Shown here piece by piece: positions 9,147 through 18,045 of a DNA stretch of 62,567 nucleotides. The translations under genes and the position numbers were made by a program. Each line of letters begins with the position of its first letter. Position 1 is the first letter of the stretch. The DNA is from Chitinophagaceae bacterium (GTDB lineage Bacteria > Bacteroidota > Bacteroidia > Chitinophagales > Chitinophagaceae): positions 1,374 through 63,940 of the forward strand of contig JAACZQ010000031.1 in NCBI GenBank assembly GCA_009996675.1, written 5' to 3'. Under the pieces are notes generated by a model that was given only the letters and a program-made list of their open reading frames with translations, did not search any database and was not told the origin of the DNA.

Positions 9147-11156
9147 TCAGTATGCCATTAGTTTCTGCACAAATGCATGCATGCGGCTGCGTGCGAGAAA
9201 ATTCTTTTCCAGGTCTATATTGAATGGTATGGGTGTATCCAGAGAAGCGCAGCGCATCACGGGTGCATCCAGTAATTCGAAACAATGTTCGGCGATCCAG
9301 GCTGCTATCTCGCCACCAATACCACCGCTTAATGTATCCTCGTGCAGGATCAGCACTTTGCCGGTTTTTCCCACGGCGGTGCGGATGGCATCGTAGTCCA
9401 ATGGTAATAAACTGCGGAGGTCCAGTATGTGTAAAGCTATTTCCGGATTGGCTGCCTGGTATTCCAGTGCCCAGTGTACGCCGGAACCATAGGTGATAAC
9501 GGTTATATCTATTCCTTCGCGTGTGAGTGCTGCTTTGCCGATGGGTGTTTCATAATAGGCATCGGGTATGGGGCCGTTTACACTTCTGTACAGGGCTTTG
9601 TGTTCGAAAAATAAAACAGGGTTGGGATCATTGATGGCTGCAATGAGTAATCCTTTGGCATCGGCGGGATTGGATGGGTATACCACTTTCAGTCCCGGCA
9701 CATGGGTAAACCAGGCTTCATTGCTTTGTGAGTGAAAGGGACCGGCACCTACACCGCCTCCCGTTGGCATGCGAATCACCACATCGGCGGCCTGTCCCCA
9801 GCGGTAATGTATTTTGGCCAGGTTATTAACGATCTGGTTGAATCCTACCGACACAAAATCGGCAAACTGCATTTCCACCATACTCTTGTAACCTTCCAGG
9901 CTTAAGCCCAGTGCGCTGCCAATGATAGCACTTTCGCAGAGGGGCGTATTGCGAACCCGTTCTTTGCCGAAGCGTTGCACAAAACCATCGGTAATTTTAA
10001 AAGCACCGCCATATTCGGCAATATCCTGTCCCATTAACACCAGGTTGGGGTGTTGTTCCATACTTTGCGACAGGCCTTCGGTGATAGCGTCAACAAAACG
10101 CGATTCGTGCGTGGGGCTTCCGTTCTGTATAAGTTCGTCGAGTTGCTTTACCGGATTCAGGAAGCTTTCTGCCGGGGGTTTGGCATATACATCCTGTAAT
10201 TCTTCGGTGGTTTGCGGGATCAGTGGCGCTGCTTCAAAAGCGAGTTGTAATTCCGATTCAATATATTGTTTGAATTCATTGCGGATATCGGCCACCTGCA
10301 TTTCGGTAACAACCTGTTCGCTGATCAGCCATTGTTCAAAATTTTTGAGGGGATCTTTCTGTGCCCATTGTTCAAATAATTCTGTGGGAACATATTTGGT
10401 GCCGCTGGCTTCTTCGTGTCCGCGCATGCGGAAGGTCATACATTCTACCAGGTAAGGTTTTTGTTCGCGGATACAGTACTCGCGCACGCCGCGGATGGTA
10501 TCGTATACTTCCAGGATATTATTGCCATCGATGCGAATACCTTCCATGCCATAACCTTTGGCTTTGTCAACCAGGCTTTCACAGCGGTATTGTTCATTCA
10601 CCGGTGTGCTGAGGCCATAGCCGTTGTTTTCAATGATGAAGATCACGGGCAGCTCCCATACAGCAGCTACATTGAGCGCTTCATGAAAGTCTCCTTCACT
10701 GGTACCGCCATCACCGGAATAGGCCAGGGATACTTTATTGGCTTTGCGTAATTTATACGCCAGGGCTACGCCGTCGGCCAGTGCCAGCTGCGGGCCCAGG
10801 TGCGAGATCATACCACAGATATGGTGTGCACGGCTCCCGAAATGGAAACTGCGTTCACGGCCTTTACTATAACCCTCTTTATTACCCTGCCATTGCATGA
10901 ATAGTTTCTGCAAACCCATTTGACGGGAGGTAAATACACCCAGGTTGCGGTGCAGGGGCATGATCCATTCGTCTTTTTCCAGTGCCAGGGTACTACCTAC
11001 GGCAATGGCTTCCTGTCCGATACCACTGAACCACTTGCTTATTTTACCCTGACGCAGCAATACCAGCATTTTTTCCTCAATCATGCGGGGCAATAGCAGG
11101 TTGCGGTACATATAAATCAGTTCATCATTGCTATGTTGCTTTCGGTTGAATTCCAT
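9147..11156 (-). CDS. 2-oxoacid dehydrogenase E1, alpha and beta fused
   Basis: The chosen start gives 669 residues. The N-terminal half is E1 alpha, with the thiamine diphosphate motif GDGGTSEGDFHEA and ENNGYGLSTP. The C-terminal half, from about residue 355, is E1 beta (QDIAEYGGAFKITDG, PTGGGVGAGPFHSQS). The fused form is common in Bacteroidota and is usually assigned to branched-chain 2-oxoacid oxidation, handing acyl groups to an E2 lipoyl protein that is not in this window. A start 63 bases further upstream is open, but it would run through the terminator hairpin at 11208-11238, so the internal ATG at 11156 is preferred. Confidence 0.92.
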   Translation of the reverse strand: MEFNRKQHSNDELIYMYRNLLLPRMIEEKMLVLLRQGKISKWFSGIGQEAIAVGSTLALEKDEWIMPLHRNLGVFTSRQMGLQKLFMQWQGNKEGYSKGRERSFHFGSRAHHICGMISHLGPQLALADGVALAYKLRKANKVSLAYSGDGGTSEGDFHEALNVAAVWELPVIFIIENNGYGLSTPVNEQYRCESLVDKAKGYGMEGIRIDGNNILEVYDTIRGVREYCIREQKPYLVECMTFRMRGHEEASGTKYVPTELFEQWAQKDPLKNFEQWLISEQVVTEMQVADIRNEFKQYIESELQLAFEAAPLIPQTTEELQDVYAKPPAESFLNPVKQLDELIQNGSPTHESRFVDAITEGLSQSMEQHPNLVLMGQDIAEYGGAFKITDGFVQRFGKERVRNTPLCESAIIGSALGLSLEGYKSMVEMQFADFVSVGFNQIVNNLAKIHYRWGQAADVVIRMPTGGGVGAGPFHSQSNEAWFTHVPGLKVVYPSNPADAKGLLIAAINDPNPVLFFEHKALYRSVNGPIPDAYYETPIGKAALTREGIDITVITYGSGVHWALEYQAANPEIALHILDLRSLLPLDYDAIRTAVGKTGKVLILHEDTLSGGIGGEIAAWIAEHCFELLDAPVMRCASLDTPIPFNIDLEKNFLARSRMHAFVQKLMAY

Positions 11157-11207
11157 GCTTGTTGATTGTGATGCGACTAAGTTACTGTATTGACCGTTGG
11201 GGGCATA

Positions 11208-11238
11208 AAAAAACATCACAGATTGTGTGATGTTTTTT
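11208..11238. terminator. Bidirectional terminator hairpin
   Basis: A perfect 13-bp inverted repeat (11208-11220 with 11226-11238) has core ACATCACA/TGTGATGT, an A-run on one side and a T-run on the other, and a 5-base loop. It lies just downstream of the Bax-inhibitor gene on the minus strand and sets the upper limit for the start of the E1 gene. Confidence 0.9.
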
Positions 11239-11259
11239 GAATGATGTGTGGTGTTTGTA

Positions 11260-12027
11260 TTAGTCGCGACTGCTCAATTTACTCAGCAGGCGAAGAATTT
11301 CTATGTAGAGCCAAACCAGGGTTACCATCAGTCCGAATGCGCCATACCATTCCATGTAGCGGGGGGCGCCCATTTCAGCACCTTTTTCAATCATGTCGAA
11401 GTCCATGATCAGGTTCAAAGCAGCAATGGCTACCACAAAAAGGCTGATGCCGATGCTGAGCCAGCTGCTGTCGTACATGAAACTTACCTGTACACCAAAT
11501 AAGCGAAGTACGAGGGTGATGAGGTAGAAGATACCAATGCCCAGCGTGGCGGTGTACACAACGGATTTGAATCGTTGTGTGGCATTGATGATGCGGAAAT
11601 TATACAGCAGGAACATGGATATGGCTACACCAAATGTGAGTCCAACGGCCTGCATGATTAAACCGGGGAATTTTTCCGCGAAAGCGGCATTCATGATGGC
11701 TGAGAGTCCGCCGATCAGGAAACCTTCCAGAATCGCATAAGCCGGGGCCAGGTAGGGGGCCAGCCGGGGTTTGAAGGATATGACCAGTGCAGAGATCAGT
11801 CCACCAATGGCACCTACGATCATGAGGGTGGTCATGGTATCCTGCTTGAGCTGGTCGAACAGGTACCAGGTATAGGCGGCGCCTGAAATGATCATTAACA
11901 TGAGGAATCCGAACTTATTAATTGCACCTCTCACGCTCATGGTGCCCTGTGCCTGGGCTTCCATTTGCAGGCTCTTGTCGAAGATTTTTGAACTGAGGGT
12001 GGGGTTCCCGGATTTTAAAATAGCCAT
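11260..12027 (-). CDS. Bax inhibitor-1/YccA family membrane protein
   Basis: The 255-residue protein has a soluble N-terminus (about 45 residues) and seven predicted membrane segments, typical of the bacterial BI-1 (YccA/YetJ) family, with the late conserved FDMIEKGAEMGAPRYMEWYGAFGL stretch close to the C-terminus. Some members are pH-sensitive calcium leak channels and others modulate FtsH; the role here is not shown. A -7 element TATATTTG lies on the minus strand at 12048-12055, about 20 bases before the start codon, and a strong terminator follows the gene. Confidence 0.92.
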   Translation of the reverse strand: MAILKSGNPTLSSKIFDKSLQMEAQAQGTMSVRGAINKFGFLMLMIISGAAYTWYLFDQLKQDTMTTLMIVGAIGGLISALVISFKPRLAPYLAPAYAILEGFLIGGLSAIMNAAFAEKFPGLIMQAVGLTFGVAISMFLLYNFRIINATQRFKSVVYTATLGIGIFYLITLVLRLFGVQVSFMYDSSWLSIGISLFVVAIAALNLIMDFDMIEKGAEMGAPRYMEWYGAFGLMVTLVWLYIEILRLLSKLSSRD

Positions 12028-12047
12028 AGTTCTCGTTTTTACTTATT

Positions 12048-12055
12048 CAAATATA
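12048..12055 (-). promoter_or_regulatory. -7 element of the BI-1 gene
   Basis: TATATTTG on the minus strand matches the Bacteroidota TAnnTTTG consensus at a suitable distance from the BI-1 start. No clear -33 TTTG is seen. Confidence 0.5.
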
Positions 12056-12110
12056 CATATTCGCTCATTCGTTTGCGCATTCCGGGTTGCCGGAAGCGGA
12101 ATTTTAACGA

Positions 12111-12142
12111 TTGAAGGAAAAGCCAACTATATGCTAACTTTG
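12111..12142 (+). promoter_or_regulatory. Promoter of the 2-oxoacid oxidoreductase gene
   Basis: A -33 TTG at 12111-12113 and a -7 TAACTTTG at 12135-12142 are 21 bases apart, matching the Bacteroidota housekeeping promoter. They rule out the upstream in-frame starts, including ATG 12131, and point to ATG 12161. Confidence 0.65.
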
Positions 12143-12160
12143 CCCCACAATTTGTTAGCG

Positions 12161-14008
12161 ATGGACAGAAAAGATGCGCTTTTACAGGATGTAGTGATCA
12201 AGTTTGCCGGTGATAGTGGCGATGGTATGCAGCTCACGGGTCAGCAGTTTACCAATAATACCGCTTTACTGGGTATTGACCTGGCTACTTTCCCCGATTT
12301 CCCGGCGGAGATCCGTGCCCCGATCGGTACCCTGCCCGGAGTGAGTGGTTTTCAGCTGCATTTTTCCAGTCAGCGTATTTATACGCCCGGCGATCTCTGT
12401 GATGTATTGGTAGTGATGAATGCTGCAGCCCTGAAAGTGAATCTGAAAAGCATTAAAGCCGGTGGTAAAATCATTGCCAATATCGATGGCTTTGATGCCA
12501 AGAACCTGCGCCTGGCCAATTATCCCGATGGGGTGAACCCACTGGAAGACGGCAGCCTGGATGGCTTTGAACTCACCAAAGTGGATGTTACCAAACTTAC
12601 CCGTGAAGCGCTGAAAGAATTTACCGAACTGGGTACCAAAGAGCGTGACCGGGCGAAGAATATGTTTGTACTGGGTTTGCTGTACTGGATGTATAACCGC
12701 AGCCTGGATAATACCATTGATTTCCTCAAAGAAAAATTCGGCAATAAAGATGTTATCCTGCAGAGCAATATCAAAGTATTGCAGGCAGGGTATAATTATG
12801 GCGATACTACCGAAGCTTTTACCACCCGCTACCGGGTAGAAAAAGCAAAGATGGAACCGGGTTTGTACCGCAGCATCATGGGTAACCAGGCCCTGGCCAT
12901 GGGACTGATTGCTGCCGGTGAAAAAAGTGGACTGCCCATTTTCCTGGGCACTTATCCCATTACCCCTGCTTCCGATATCCTGCATGAACTCAGTAAACAC
13001 AAAAGCTTTGGCGTACGTACTTTCCAGGCTGAAGATGAGATTGCGGGTATCAGTGCGGCCATTGGTGCCAGCTATGGCGGCTCCCTGGGCGTAACCACTA
13101 CTTCCGGTCCGGGTATGGCACTGAAAACAGAAGCCATGGGACTGGCGGTGATGCTGGAGATTCCCCTGCTGATTGTGAATATACAACGTGGTGGCCCCTC
13201 AACCGGTTTGCCTACCAAAACCGAACAAAGTGATCTGATGCAGGCTTATTACGGCCGTAATGGGGAATGCCCCATGCCCGTGATTGCCGCTTCCACACCC
13301 AGCGATTGTTTCAGTGCCGTGTATGAAGCGGTACGTATTGCCGTACAACATATGACACCGGTGATTTTCCTGAGTGACGGATATATTGCCAATGGCGCCG
13401 AGCCCTGGAAATTCCCGCAGTCTGCCGATCTGAAACCCATTGAAGTAACATTCAAAAAAGCGCTGGCGGAAGGGGAAGACAAATTCCAGCCCTATAAGCG
13501 GGATGAAAAACTGGTTCGTCCCTGGGCTGTTCCCGGTACCGCCGGATTTGAGCACCGTATCGGCGGACTGGAGAAACAGGATATTACCGGCAACGTAAGT
13601 TACGATCCCGAGAATCACCAGCACATGGTGAAAACACGTGAAGCCAAAGTGGCGAAGATTGCTGATTATATTCCTTTACAAACACTGGACAATGGTCCGG
13701 AAAAAGGTAAAGTACTCATACTGGGCTGGGGTTCTACCTATGGCGCTATTAAAACTGCTGTGCGTGAATTACTGGCTGAAGGTATTGAAGTGAGTCATGC
13801 ACATCTCCGCTACCTGCGCCCCTTCCCACGCAACCTGGGCGACATCATCAGTCGGTTCGATAAGGTACTGGTTCCCGAAATCAATAATGGTCAGCTGGTA
13901 AAAATCATCCGCGATCAGTTCCTGGTAGATGCCAAAGGATACAATAAAATCATGGGCATCCCCATTACCAAGGGTGAACTGGTAGAGGCGGTGAAGAACA
14001 TTTTGTAA
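12161..14008 (+). CDS. 2-oxoacid:acceptor oxidoreductase alpha subunit (gamma-alpha fusion)
   Basis: The 615-residue protein begins with the gamma domain (FAGDSGDGMQLTGQQFTN) and continues with the pyrimidine-binding alpha domain (GTYPITPASDILHELSK near 265, GGPSTGLPTKTEQSDL near 348). It corresponds to KorA of 2-oxoglutarate:ferredoxin oxidoreductase. The enzyme decarboxylates a 2-oxoacid to acyl-CoA while reducing ferredoxin. The beta subunit carrying the thiamine diphosphate site is normally the next gene, but here the next genes are repeats and an MmcQ protein. The start follows a recognisable promoter; upstream in-frame codons would overlap the BI-1 gene on the other strand. Confidence 0.9.
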   Translation: MDRKDALLQDVVIKFAGDSGDGMQLTGQQFTNNTALLGIDLATFPDFPAEIRAPIGTLPGVSGFQLHFSSQRIYTPGDLCDVLVVMNAAALKVNLKSIKAGGKIIANIDGFDAKNLRLANYPDGVNPLEDGSLDGFELTKVDVTKLTREALKEFTELGTKERDRAKNMFVLGLLYWMYNRSLDNTIDFLKEKFGNKDVILQSNIKVLQAGYNYGDTTEAFTTRYRVEKAKMEPGLYRSIMGNQALAMGLIAAGEKSGLPIFLGTYPITPASDILHELSKHKSFGVRTFQAEDEIAGISAAIGASYGGSLGVTTTSGPGMALKTEAMGLAVMLEIPLLIVNIQRGGPSTGLPTKTEQSDLMQAYYGRNGECPMPVIAASTPSDCFSAVYEAVRIAVQHMTPVIFLSDGYIANGAEPWKFPQSADLKPIEVTFKKALAEGEDKFQPYKRDEKLVRPWAVPGTAGFEHRIGGLEKQDITGNVSYDPENHQHMVKTREAKVAKIADYIPLQTLDNGPEKGKVLILGWGSTYGAIKTAVRELLAEGIEVSHAHLRYLRPFPRNLGDIISRFDKVLVPEINNGQLVKIIRDQFLVDAKGYNKIMGIPITKGELVEAVKNIL

Positions 14009-14017
14009 TGTCAGAGC

Positions 14018-14145
14018 TTAGATGTTTGATTTTTTGATGTTTGATTTTTTGATTGGATGTAGTGAGTAGTCAGTAGTGAGTAGTGAGTATGGGAGAAAAG
14101 TGTATATTCAATTATATCTGAGATCTGAGATCTGACATCAGCCAT
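14018..14145. repeat. Intergenic word repeats
   Basis: Contains TTTGATTTTTTGATG in tandem (14026-14056), TAGTGAGTAGTCAGTAGTGAG (14060-14085) and ATCTGAGATCTGAGATCTGACATC (14118-14140). All three words recur in other gaps of the window. Confidence 0.75.
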
Positions 14146-14158
14146 TTTACTCACTCCC

Positions 14159-14488
14159 ATGCATATAGAATCCCTGCGCGAATTTTTGTTGACTTTTCCC
14201 GGGGTGGAAGAAGTTACGCCATTCGGACCGGATACGTTGGTGTATAAGGTGAAGGGAAAGATATTTTGTTTGATGGGACTGGATAATGACCCGCTGCGGT
14301 TTAATGTGAAATGTGATCCCGATCAGGCCATCGAGTTAAGGGAAGCCTATCCTATGGCAGTACTGCCCGGCTATCATATGAACAAGAAACATTGGAACAC
14401 GATTGTCGTGGATGGCACACTCAGTGCCCGGCAATTACAGGAATATATACGGGAATCCTATCGGTTGGTGGGAGGTGCTAAAGTTTGA
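14159..14488 (+). CDS. MmcQ/YjbR family protein
   Basis: The 109-residue protein has the full MmcQ/YjbR domain: FPGVEEVTPFGPDTLVYKV, a buried FCLMGL strand, NVKCDPDQAIELREAYP, and HMNKKHWNTIVVDG. The fold is of a double-stranded DNA-binding type by homology (CyaY-like), but no biochemical role is established. The gene is short and isolated by repeats on both sides. A second member of the family lies at 31035-31355. Confidence 0.9.
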   Translation: MHIESLREFLLTFPGVEEVTPFGPDTLVYKVKGKIFCLMGLDNDPLRFNVKCDPDQAIELREAYPMAVLPGYHMNKKHWNTIVVDGTLSARQLQEYIRESYRLVGGAKV

Positions 14489-14623
14489 TTTTTTGATCTT
14501 TGATTTTTTGATTGAATGTAAGATGTCGGATCTCAGATCTCAGATGTTGGATCTTTGATCTTTTGATTACATTATTTACAAATCAAGCAATCAAAAAATC
14601 AAACATCAAAAAATCAAAGATCT
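14484..14623. repeat. Word repeats with inverted arms
   Basis: TTTGATTTTTTGATCTTTGATTTTTTGATT-type words at 14485-14515 face the complementary words ATCAAAAAATCAAACATC at 14590-14625, with GATCTCAGATCTCAGATG between. Transcripts across the gap could fold into a long AU-rich hairpin between convergent genes. Confidence 0.75.
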
Positions 14624-14788
14624 CTACGATTCATCATCTTTATTACCTGCGGCAAAAATCTGGTCTACGGCGCCGCCGAGCATGGGGAATTTTTCTTTTA
14701 CAAAATTGGCAATACTGGCAATGGCTTTCTGTGCCTGTTCGGGGGTGAGTCCGGCTTCTGTACCCAGACGTTCAATCAGTTCGTTCAT
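14624..14788 (-). CDS. Small conserved-looking acidic/helical protein, 54 residues
   Basis: The product begins MNELIERLGTEAGL and ends with the acidic GNKDDES. It has the LTPEQAQKAI and VKEKFPMLGGAVDQIF pattern of small helical proteins seen in Bacteroidota (DUF2780-like or similar); I do not recognise a function. The ATG at 14788 is preferred over one 21 bases upstream because the conserved part begins here. It has clear codon bias compared with the repeats around it, which supports a real gene. Confidence 0.65.
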   Translation of the reverse strand: MNELIERLGTEAGLTPEQAQKAIASIANFVKEKFPMLGGAVDQIFAAGNKDDES

Positions 14789-14811
14789 AAAAATCGTTTG
14801 TTCCTGCAAGA

Positions 14812-15086
14812 TAGGGGAAAGAAGGGATTTCAGATGCCAGATGCCAGATTTCAGATGTCAGATGTCGGATCTCAGATCTCAGATGTTTGATTTTTTGATC
14901 TTTTGAATTTTTGATTGGATGTAGTGAGTGGTCAGTAGTGAGTAGTGAGTATGGGATAGAGGAATAGCTTCCATCATATCTGAGATCTGAGATCTGACAT
15001 CTTAAATCTACTTATTGCATTCAATCGAAAAATCAAACATCAAAAAATCAAACATCAAAAAATCAAACATCAAAAAATCAAACATT
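14812..15086. repeat. Long block of intergenic word repeats
   Basis: Tandem CAGATGCCAGATGCCAGATTTCAG-like words (14830-14885), TTTGATTTTTTGATC (14886-14915), TAGTGAGTGGTCAGTAGTGAG (14922-14950), ATCTGAGATCTGAGATCTGACATC, and four head-to-tail ATCAAAAAATCAAAC units (15027-15083) that run up to the clpX stop codon. Confidence 0.8.
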
Positions 15087-16328
15087 CTACGCTACTTTGA
15101 GTACGCTGAGTTTGCTTTTGCCGAACATTTGTTGTGCGTAGTCGAGGGTGATGTGCAGTTCTTTGGTATCTGTGCCGGGTAATTCGAACATGGCATCGGT
15201 GAGTATGCTTTCACAGATGCTGCGTAAGCCGCGGGCGCCGAGTTTGTATTCCAGGGCCTTGCTCACCATGAAATCCAGTACATCTTTGTCGATGTTAAGT
15301 TGAATCCCTTCCAGTTCAAAGAGTCTGGTATATTGTTTAATCAGTGAGTTCTTGGGTTCGGTGAGGATGCTGCGCAGGGTTTCCTGATCCAGGGGATCGA
15401 GGTGGGTTACTACGGGTAAGCGTCCGAGTAATTCGGGAATCAGGCCAAAGCTTTTCAGGTCCTGTGCATTCACGAAATTGAGGAGGTTATTGCGCTGGAA
15501 ATCCTGTTCTTCTTTGTTCACACTGAAGCCAATGGCATTGGTATTAACCCGGCGGGCAATGACTTTATCGATGCCATCGAAAGCGCCGCCACAGATGAAC
15601 AGGATATTGCGTGTGTCTACTTTAATCATTTTCTGCTCGGGGTGTTTGCGGCCTCCCTGGGGTGGTACTAATACTTCGGTTCCTTCGAGCATTTTTAATA
15701 ATCCCTGCTGCACGCCTTCTCCGCTCACATCACGGGTGATGGATGGGTTATCGCCTTTGCGGGCAATTTTATCGATCTCATCCACGTATACAATACCTCT
15801 TTCGGCAGCGGTTACATCGTAATTGCAGTTTTGCAGGAGGCGGGTAAGCATGCTTTCCACATCTTCACCCACATATCCGGCTTCGGTGAATACGGTGGCA
15901 TCCACAATGGCAAAGGGTACGTTCAGGAGTCTGGCAATGGTCTTGGCCAGCAGGGTTTTACCCGTACCGGTCTCGCCTACCATGATGATGTTGCTTTTTT
16001 CAATCTCAATATCATCGGCCTGTACTTTCTGGGTTACCCGTTTGTAGTGGTTGTATACGGCTACACTGAGGATTTTTTTGGCTTCATCCTGCCCGATCAC
16101 GTACTCATCCAGGAAGGTTTTGATTTCAGCCGGACGGCGTACGCTGAGTTTGAAATTGGAGGACTGGCCGGAACCATCCGGGCGATTGCTCAGTTCCTGG
16201 GCAATGATTTCCTGGGCATGTTCCACGCAGTTCTCACAGATATGACCTTCCTGTCCGGCAATGAGGATCTTTACTTCATCGCGGCTTCTTCCACAAAAGG
16301 AACAATGTAAATGGTTTGCTTTTGCCAT
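15087..16328 (-). CDS. clpX: ATP-dependent Clp protease ATP-binding subunit ClpX
   Basis: The 413-residue protein starts with the ClpX zinc-binding domain ([15 protein letters not shown]) and continues with the AAA+ module: Walker [10 protein letters not shown], Walker [10 protein letters not shown], and the sensor/arginine region GARGLRSI. The [19 protein letters not shown] segment is a family hallmark. It unfolds tagged substrates and feeds them into ClpP. The start at 16328 agrees with a -7 element at 16380-16387; an earlier in-frame ATG would overlap that promoter. It is the last gene of the tig-clpP-clpP-clpX block. Confidence 0.97.
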   Translation of the reverse strand: MAKANHLHCSFCGRSRDEVKILIAGQEGHICENCVEHAQEIIAQELSNRPDGSGQSSNFKLSVRRPAEIKTFLDEYVIGQDEAKKILSVAVYNHYKRVTQKVQADDIEIEKSNIIMVGETGTGKTLLAKTIARLLNVPFAIVDATVFTEAGYVGEDVESMLTRLLQNCNYDVTAAERGIVYVDEIDKIARKGDNPSITRDVSGEGVQQGLLKMLEGTEVLVPPQGGRKHPEQKMIKVDTRNILFICGGAFDGIDKVIARRVNTNAIGFSVNKEEQDFQRNNLLNFVNAQDLKSFGLIPELLGRLPVVTHLDPLDQETLRSILTEPKNSLIKQYTRLFELEGIQLNIDKDVLDFMVSKALEYKLGARGLRSICESILTDAMFELPGTDTKELHITLDYAQQMFGKSKLSVLKVA

Positions 16329-16379
16329 AATTAATCTCCGGCTGCCCTGGTTCAGACACCAGGGAACAGCATTCTGTTG

Positions 16380-16387
16380 CAAAACTA
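16380..16387 (-). promoter_or_regulatory. -7 element upstream of clpX
   Basis: TAGTTTTG on the minus strand matches TAnnTTTG and lies about 50 bases before the clpX start. It suggests that clpX can be transcribed separately from the clpP genes. Confidence 0.5.
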
Positions 16388-16449
16388 TAACAGTTCTGCC
16401 TAAGGAAGCCCTTAAATCGGGATAAATGGGTTAATAGGGTCTCGAAATG

Positions 16450-17079
16450 CTAGATTTTGCTCAATACAGCGTCTACAATGCCATAAGCAACCGCCTCATT
16501 GGCATCCATCCAGTAGTCGCGGTCAAAATCCTGCATGATCTGCTCTACGGTTTTTCCGCAATTGTCGGCCAGTATTTTGGCGCCGATTTCCTTGGTTTTG
16601 CGGATCTGTTCGGCCTGGATCTCAATATCGGCACTGGTTGCCTGGAAATAACCACCCAGACTGGGCTGGTGGATCATCACTTCGCCATGCGGGAAGATGA
16701 ATCGTTTGCCTTTGGCACCGGCACTGAGCAGTATGGATCCCATGCTGGCAGCCAGTCCCATACAAATGGTGCTCACCGGGCTCTGGATCATACGCATGGT
16801 ATCGTACATAACCATGCCACTGGTTACCACGCCACCCGGACTATTAATGTATAATTTGATCTCTTCACCGGGTTTGTCGGCATCGAGCAGGAGGAGTTTG
16901 CTCACTACTTCGCGGGCCGATTTGTCGTCTACCACTCCCCAGAGGTATACTGCTCTTTTTTCAAAGAACAGTTTCTCCATTTTCTTCATCATAAAACCCA
17001 TGTCTTCTTTACGATCATCTTTGGGCTCGTTCTCTTCGTCTTCCATGCGGAAGGGGTTGATATATTTTGTGTGTACCAT
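16450..17079 (-). CDS. ClpP-family serine protease, second paralogue
   Basis: The 209-residue protein has an intact catalytic triad: Ser in GLAASMGS, His in MIHQPSLGG and Asp in FDRDYWM. Compared with the ClpP encoded upstream it has a longer acidic N-terminus (MEDEENEPKDDRKED) and a diverged sequence, so it is a true paralogue and not a recent copy. It would form a heptameric ring, alone or mixed with the other ClpP, served by ClpX. It lies 66 bases after clpP and about 120 bases before clpX. Confidence 0.93.
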   Translation of the reverse strand: MVHTKYINPFRMEDEENEPKDDRKEDMGFMMKKMEKLFFEKRAVYLWGVVDDKSAREVVSKLLLLDADKPGEEIKLYINSPGGVVTSGMVMYDTMRMIQSPVSTICMGLAASMGSILLSAGAKGKRFIFPHGEVMIHQPSLGGYFQATSADIEIQAEQIRKTKEIGAKILADNCGKTVEQIMQDFDRDYWMDANEAVAYGIVDAVLSKI

Positions 17080-17145
17080 TGCTAATTTGAAAATTTGAAG
17101 ATTCTTGAATTTGAAAATTGCTGAGCCATAGGGCTGACGGCTTAT

Positions 17146-17835
17146 TTATTTTCTTTCTTTTCGGGGGTTGGTGAGCAGTACTTCATCAACCAGTCCGTAG
17201 GCTTTGGCTTCCGTAGCAGTCATCCAGAAATCGCGGTCGCTGTCTTTGGCAATTTCTTCCACGGTTTTACCGGTATGATAAGCAGTGATGGAATACAGTT
17301 CCTGCTTCAGTTTCTTGATTTCCCGGGCAGTGATTTCTATATCGGTTGCCTGTCCGCCAATAGCGCCACTGGGCTGGTGCATCATGATGCGACTATGCCT
17401 CAGTGCGGTACGTTTTCCTGGTACACCGGCACAAAGCAGGATCTGTCCCATACTGGCAGCCATACCGGTGCAAATGGTGGCTACATCCGGACTGATGAAC
17501 TGCATGGTATCATAAATACCCAGTCCTGCATAAACGCTGCCGCCGGGGCTGTTGATATACATCTGGATATCGCGGGTACGGTCGGTACTCTCGAGGAATA
17601 ATAACTGTGCGGTTACAATATTGGCTACATAGTCATTGATGCCTTCTCCCAGGAATATGATGCGGTCCATCATCAAACGGCTGAATACATCCATACTGGC
17701 TACATTCAAGGGACGTTCTTCAATAATATAGGGAGTCAGGTTGGTTACCTGGTGCTGGCGGTAATTGTGCAGGGTTGCGCTGCTGATACCCTGGTGTTTT
17801 ACAGCGTATTGTTCAAACTCTTTTCCTACGTTCAT
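17146..17835 (-). CDS. clpP: ATP-dependent Clp protease proteolytic subunit ClpP
   Basis: The 229-residue protein is the canonical ClpP: GMAASMGQ with the catalytic Ser, RIMMHQPSGAIGG with the His, and DSDRDFWM with the Asp. The N-terminal extension before the IIEERPLNVASMDVFSRL segment is about 40 residues and may be a propeptide. It is the degradation chamber for ClpX. It lies between tig and the second clpP on the minus strand; the strong terminator after tig suggests that it starts its own transcript. Confidence 0.96.
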   Translation of the reverse strand: MNVGKEFEQYAVKHQGISSATLHNYRQHQVTNLTPYIIEERPLNVASMDVFSRLMMDRIIFLGEGINDYVANIVTAQLLFLESTDRTRDIQMYINSPGGSVYAGLGIYDTMQFISPDVATICTGMAASMGQILLCAGVPGKRTALRHSRIMMHQPSGAIGGQATDIEITAREIKKLKQELYSITAYHTGKTVEEIAKDSDRDFWMTATEAKAYGLVDEVLLTNPRKERK

Positions 17836-17984
17836 AAGGTGCTAAATTTTCGCTTTGAAGATAAGTGATTTGCCATTTCAGGCATGGTTAAACGTCAAAT
17901 ACTGTGCAAACGGTAAATTACGACAAGTAGTCAGGTTTATACTCCCGTGCCGGTAAGCACCCGGGCCAAAACTGCTGAAATGGT

Positions 17985-18014
17985 ATAAAAAAGCCGGTTA
18001 ATACTAACCGGCTT
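17985..18014 (-). terminator. Rho-independent terminator of tig
   Basis: A 10-bp perfect stem (17991-18000 with 18005-18014, AAGCCGGTTA) with loop GTAT on the minus strand is followed by a T-run. It lies about 30 bases past the trigger factor stop. Confidence 0.92.
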
Positions 18015-18045
18015 GTCATATTATGCTATACCCTGAACGGGCATA

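Noticed and set aside
11157..11219. Upstream extension of the E1 dehydrogenase gene
   Set aside because: It would run through a terminator hairpin and adds 21 residues not seen in the family.
12266..13186. Long open frame antisense to the 2-oxoacid oxidoreductase gene
   Set aside because: Shadow of a conserved gene; no family match visible.
4949..15086. Regular word repeats that could look like a CRISPR array
   Set aside because: Units are short, change order, sit in many separate gaps, have no uniform spacers and no cas genes nearby.
16329..16382. Upstream extension of clpX
   Set aside because: It starts within the -7 element at 16380-16387, and ClpX begins just before its zinc domain.
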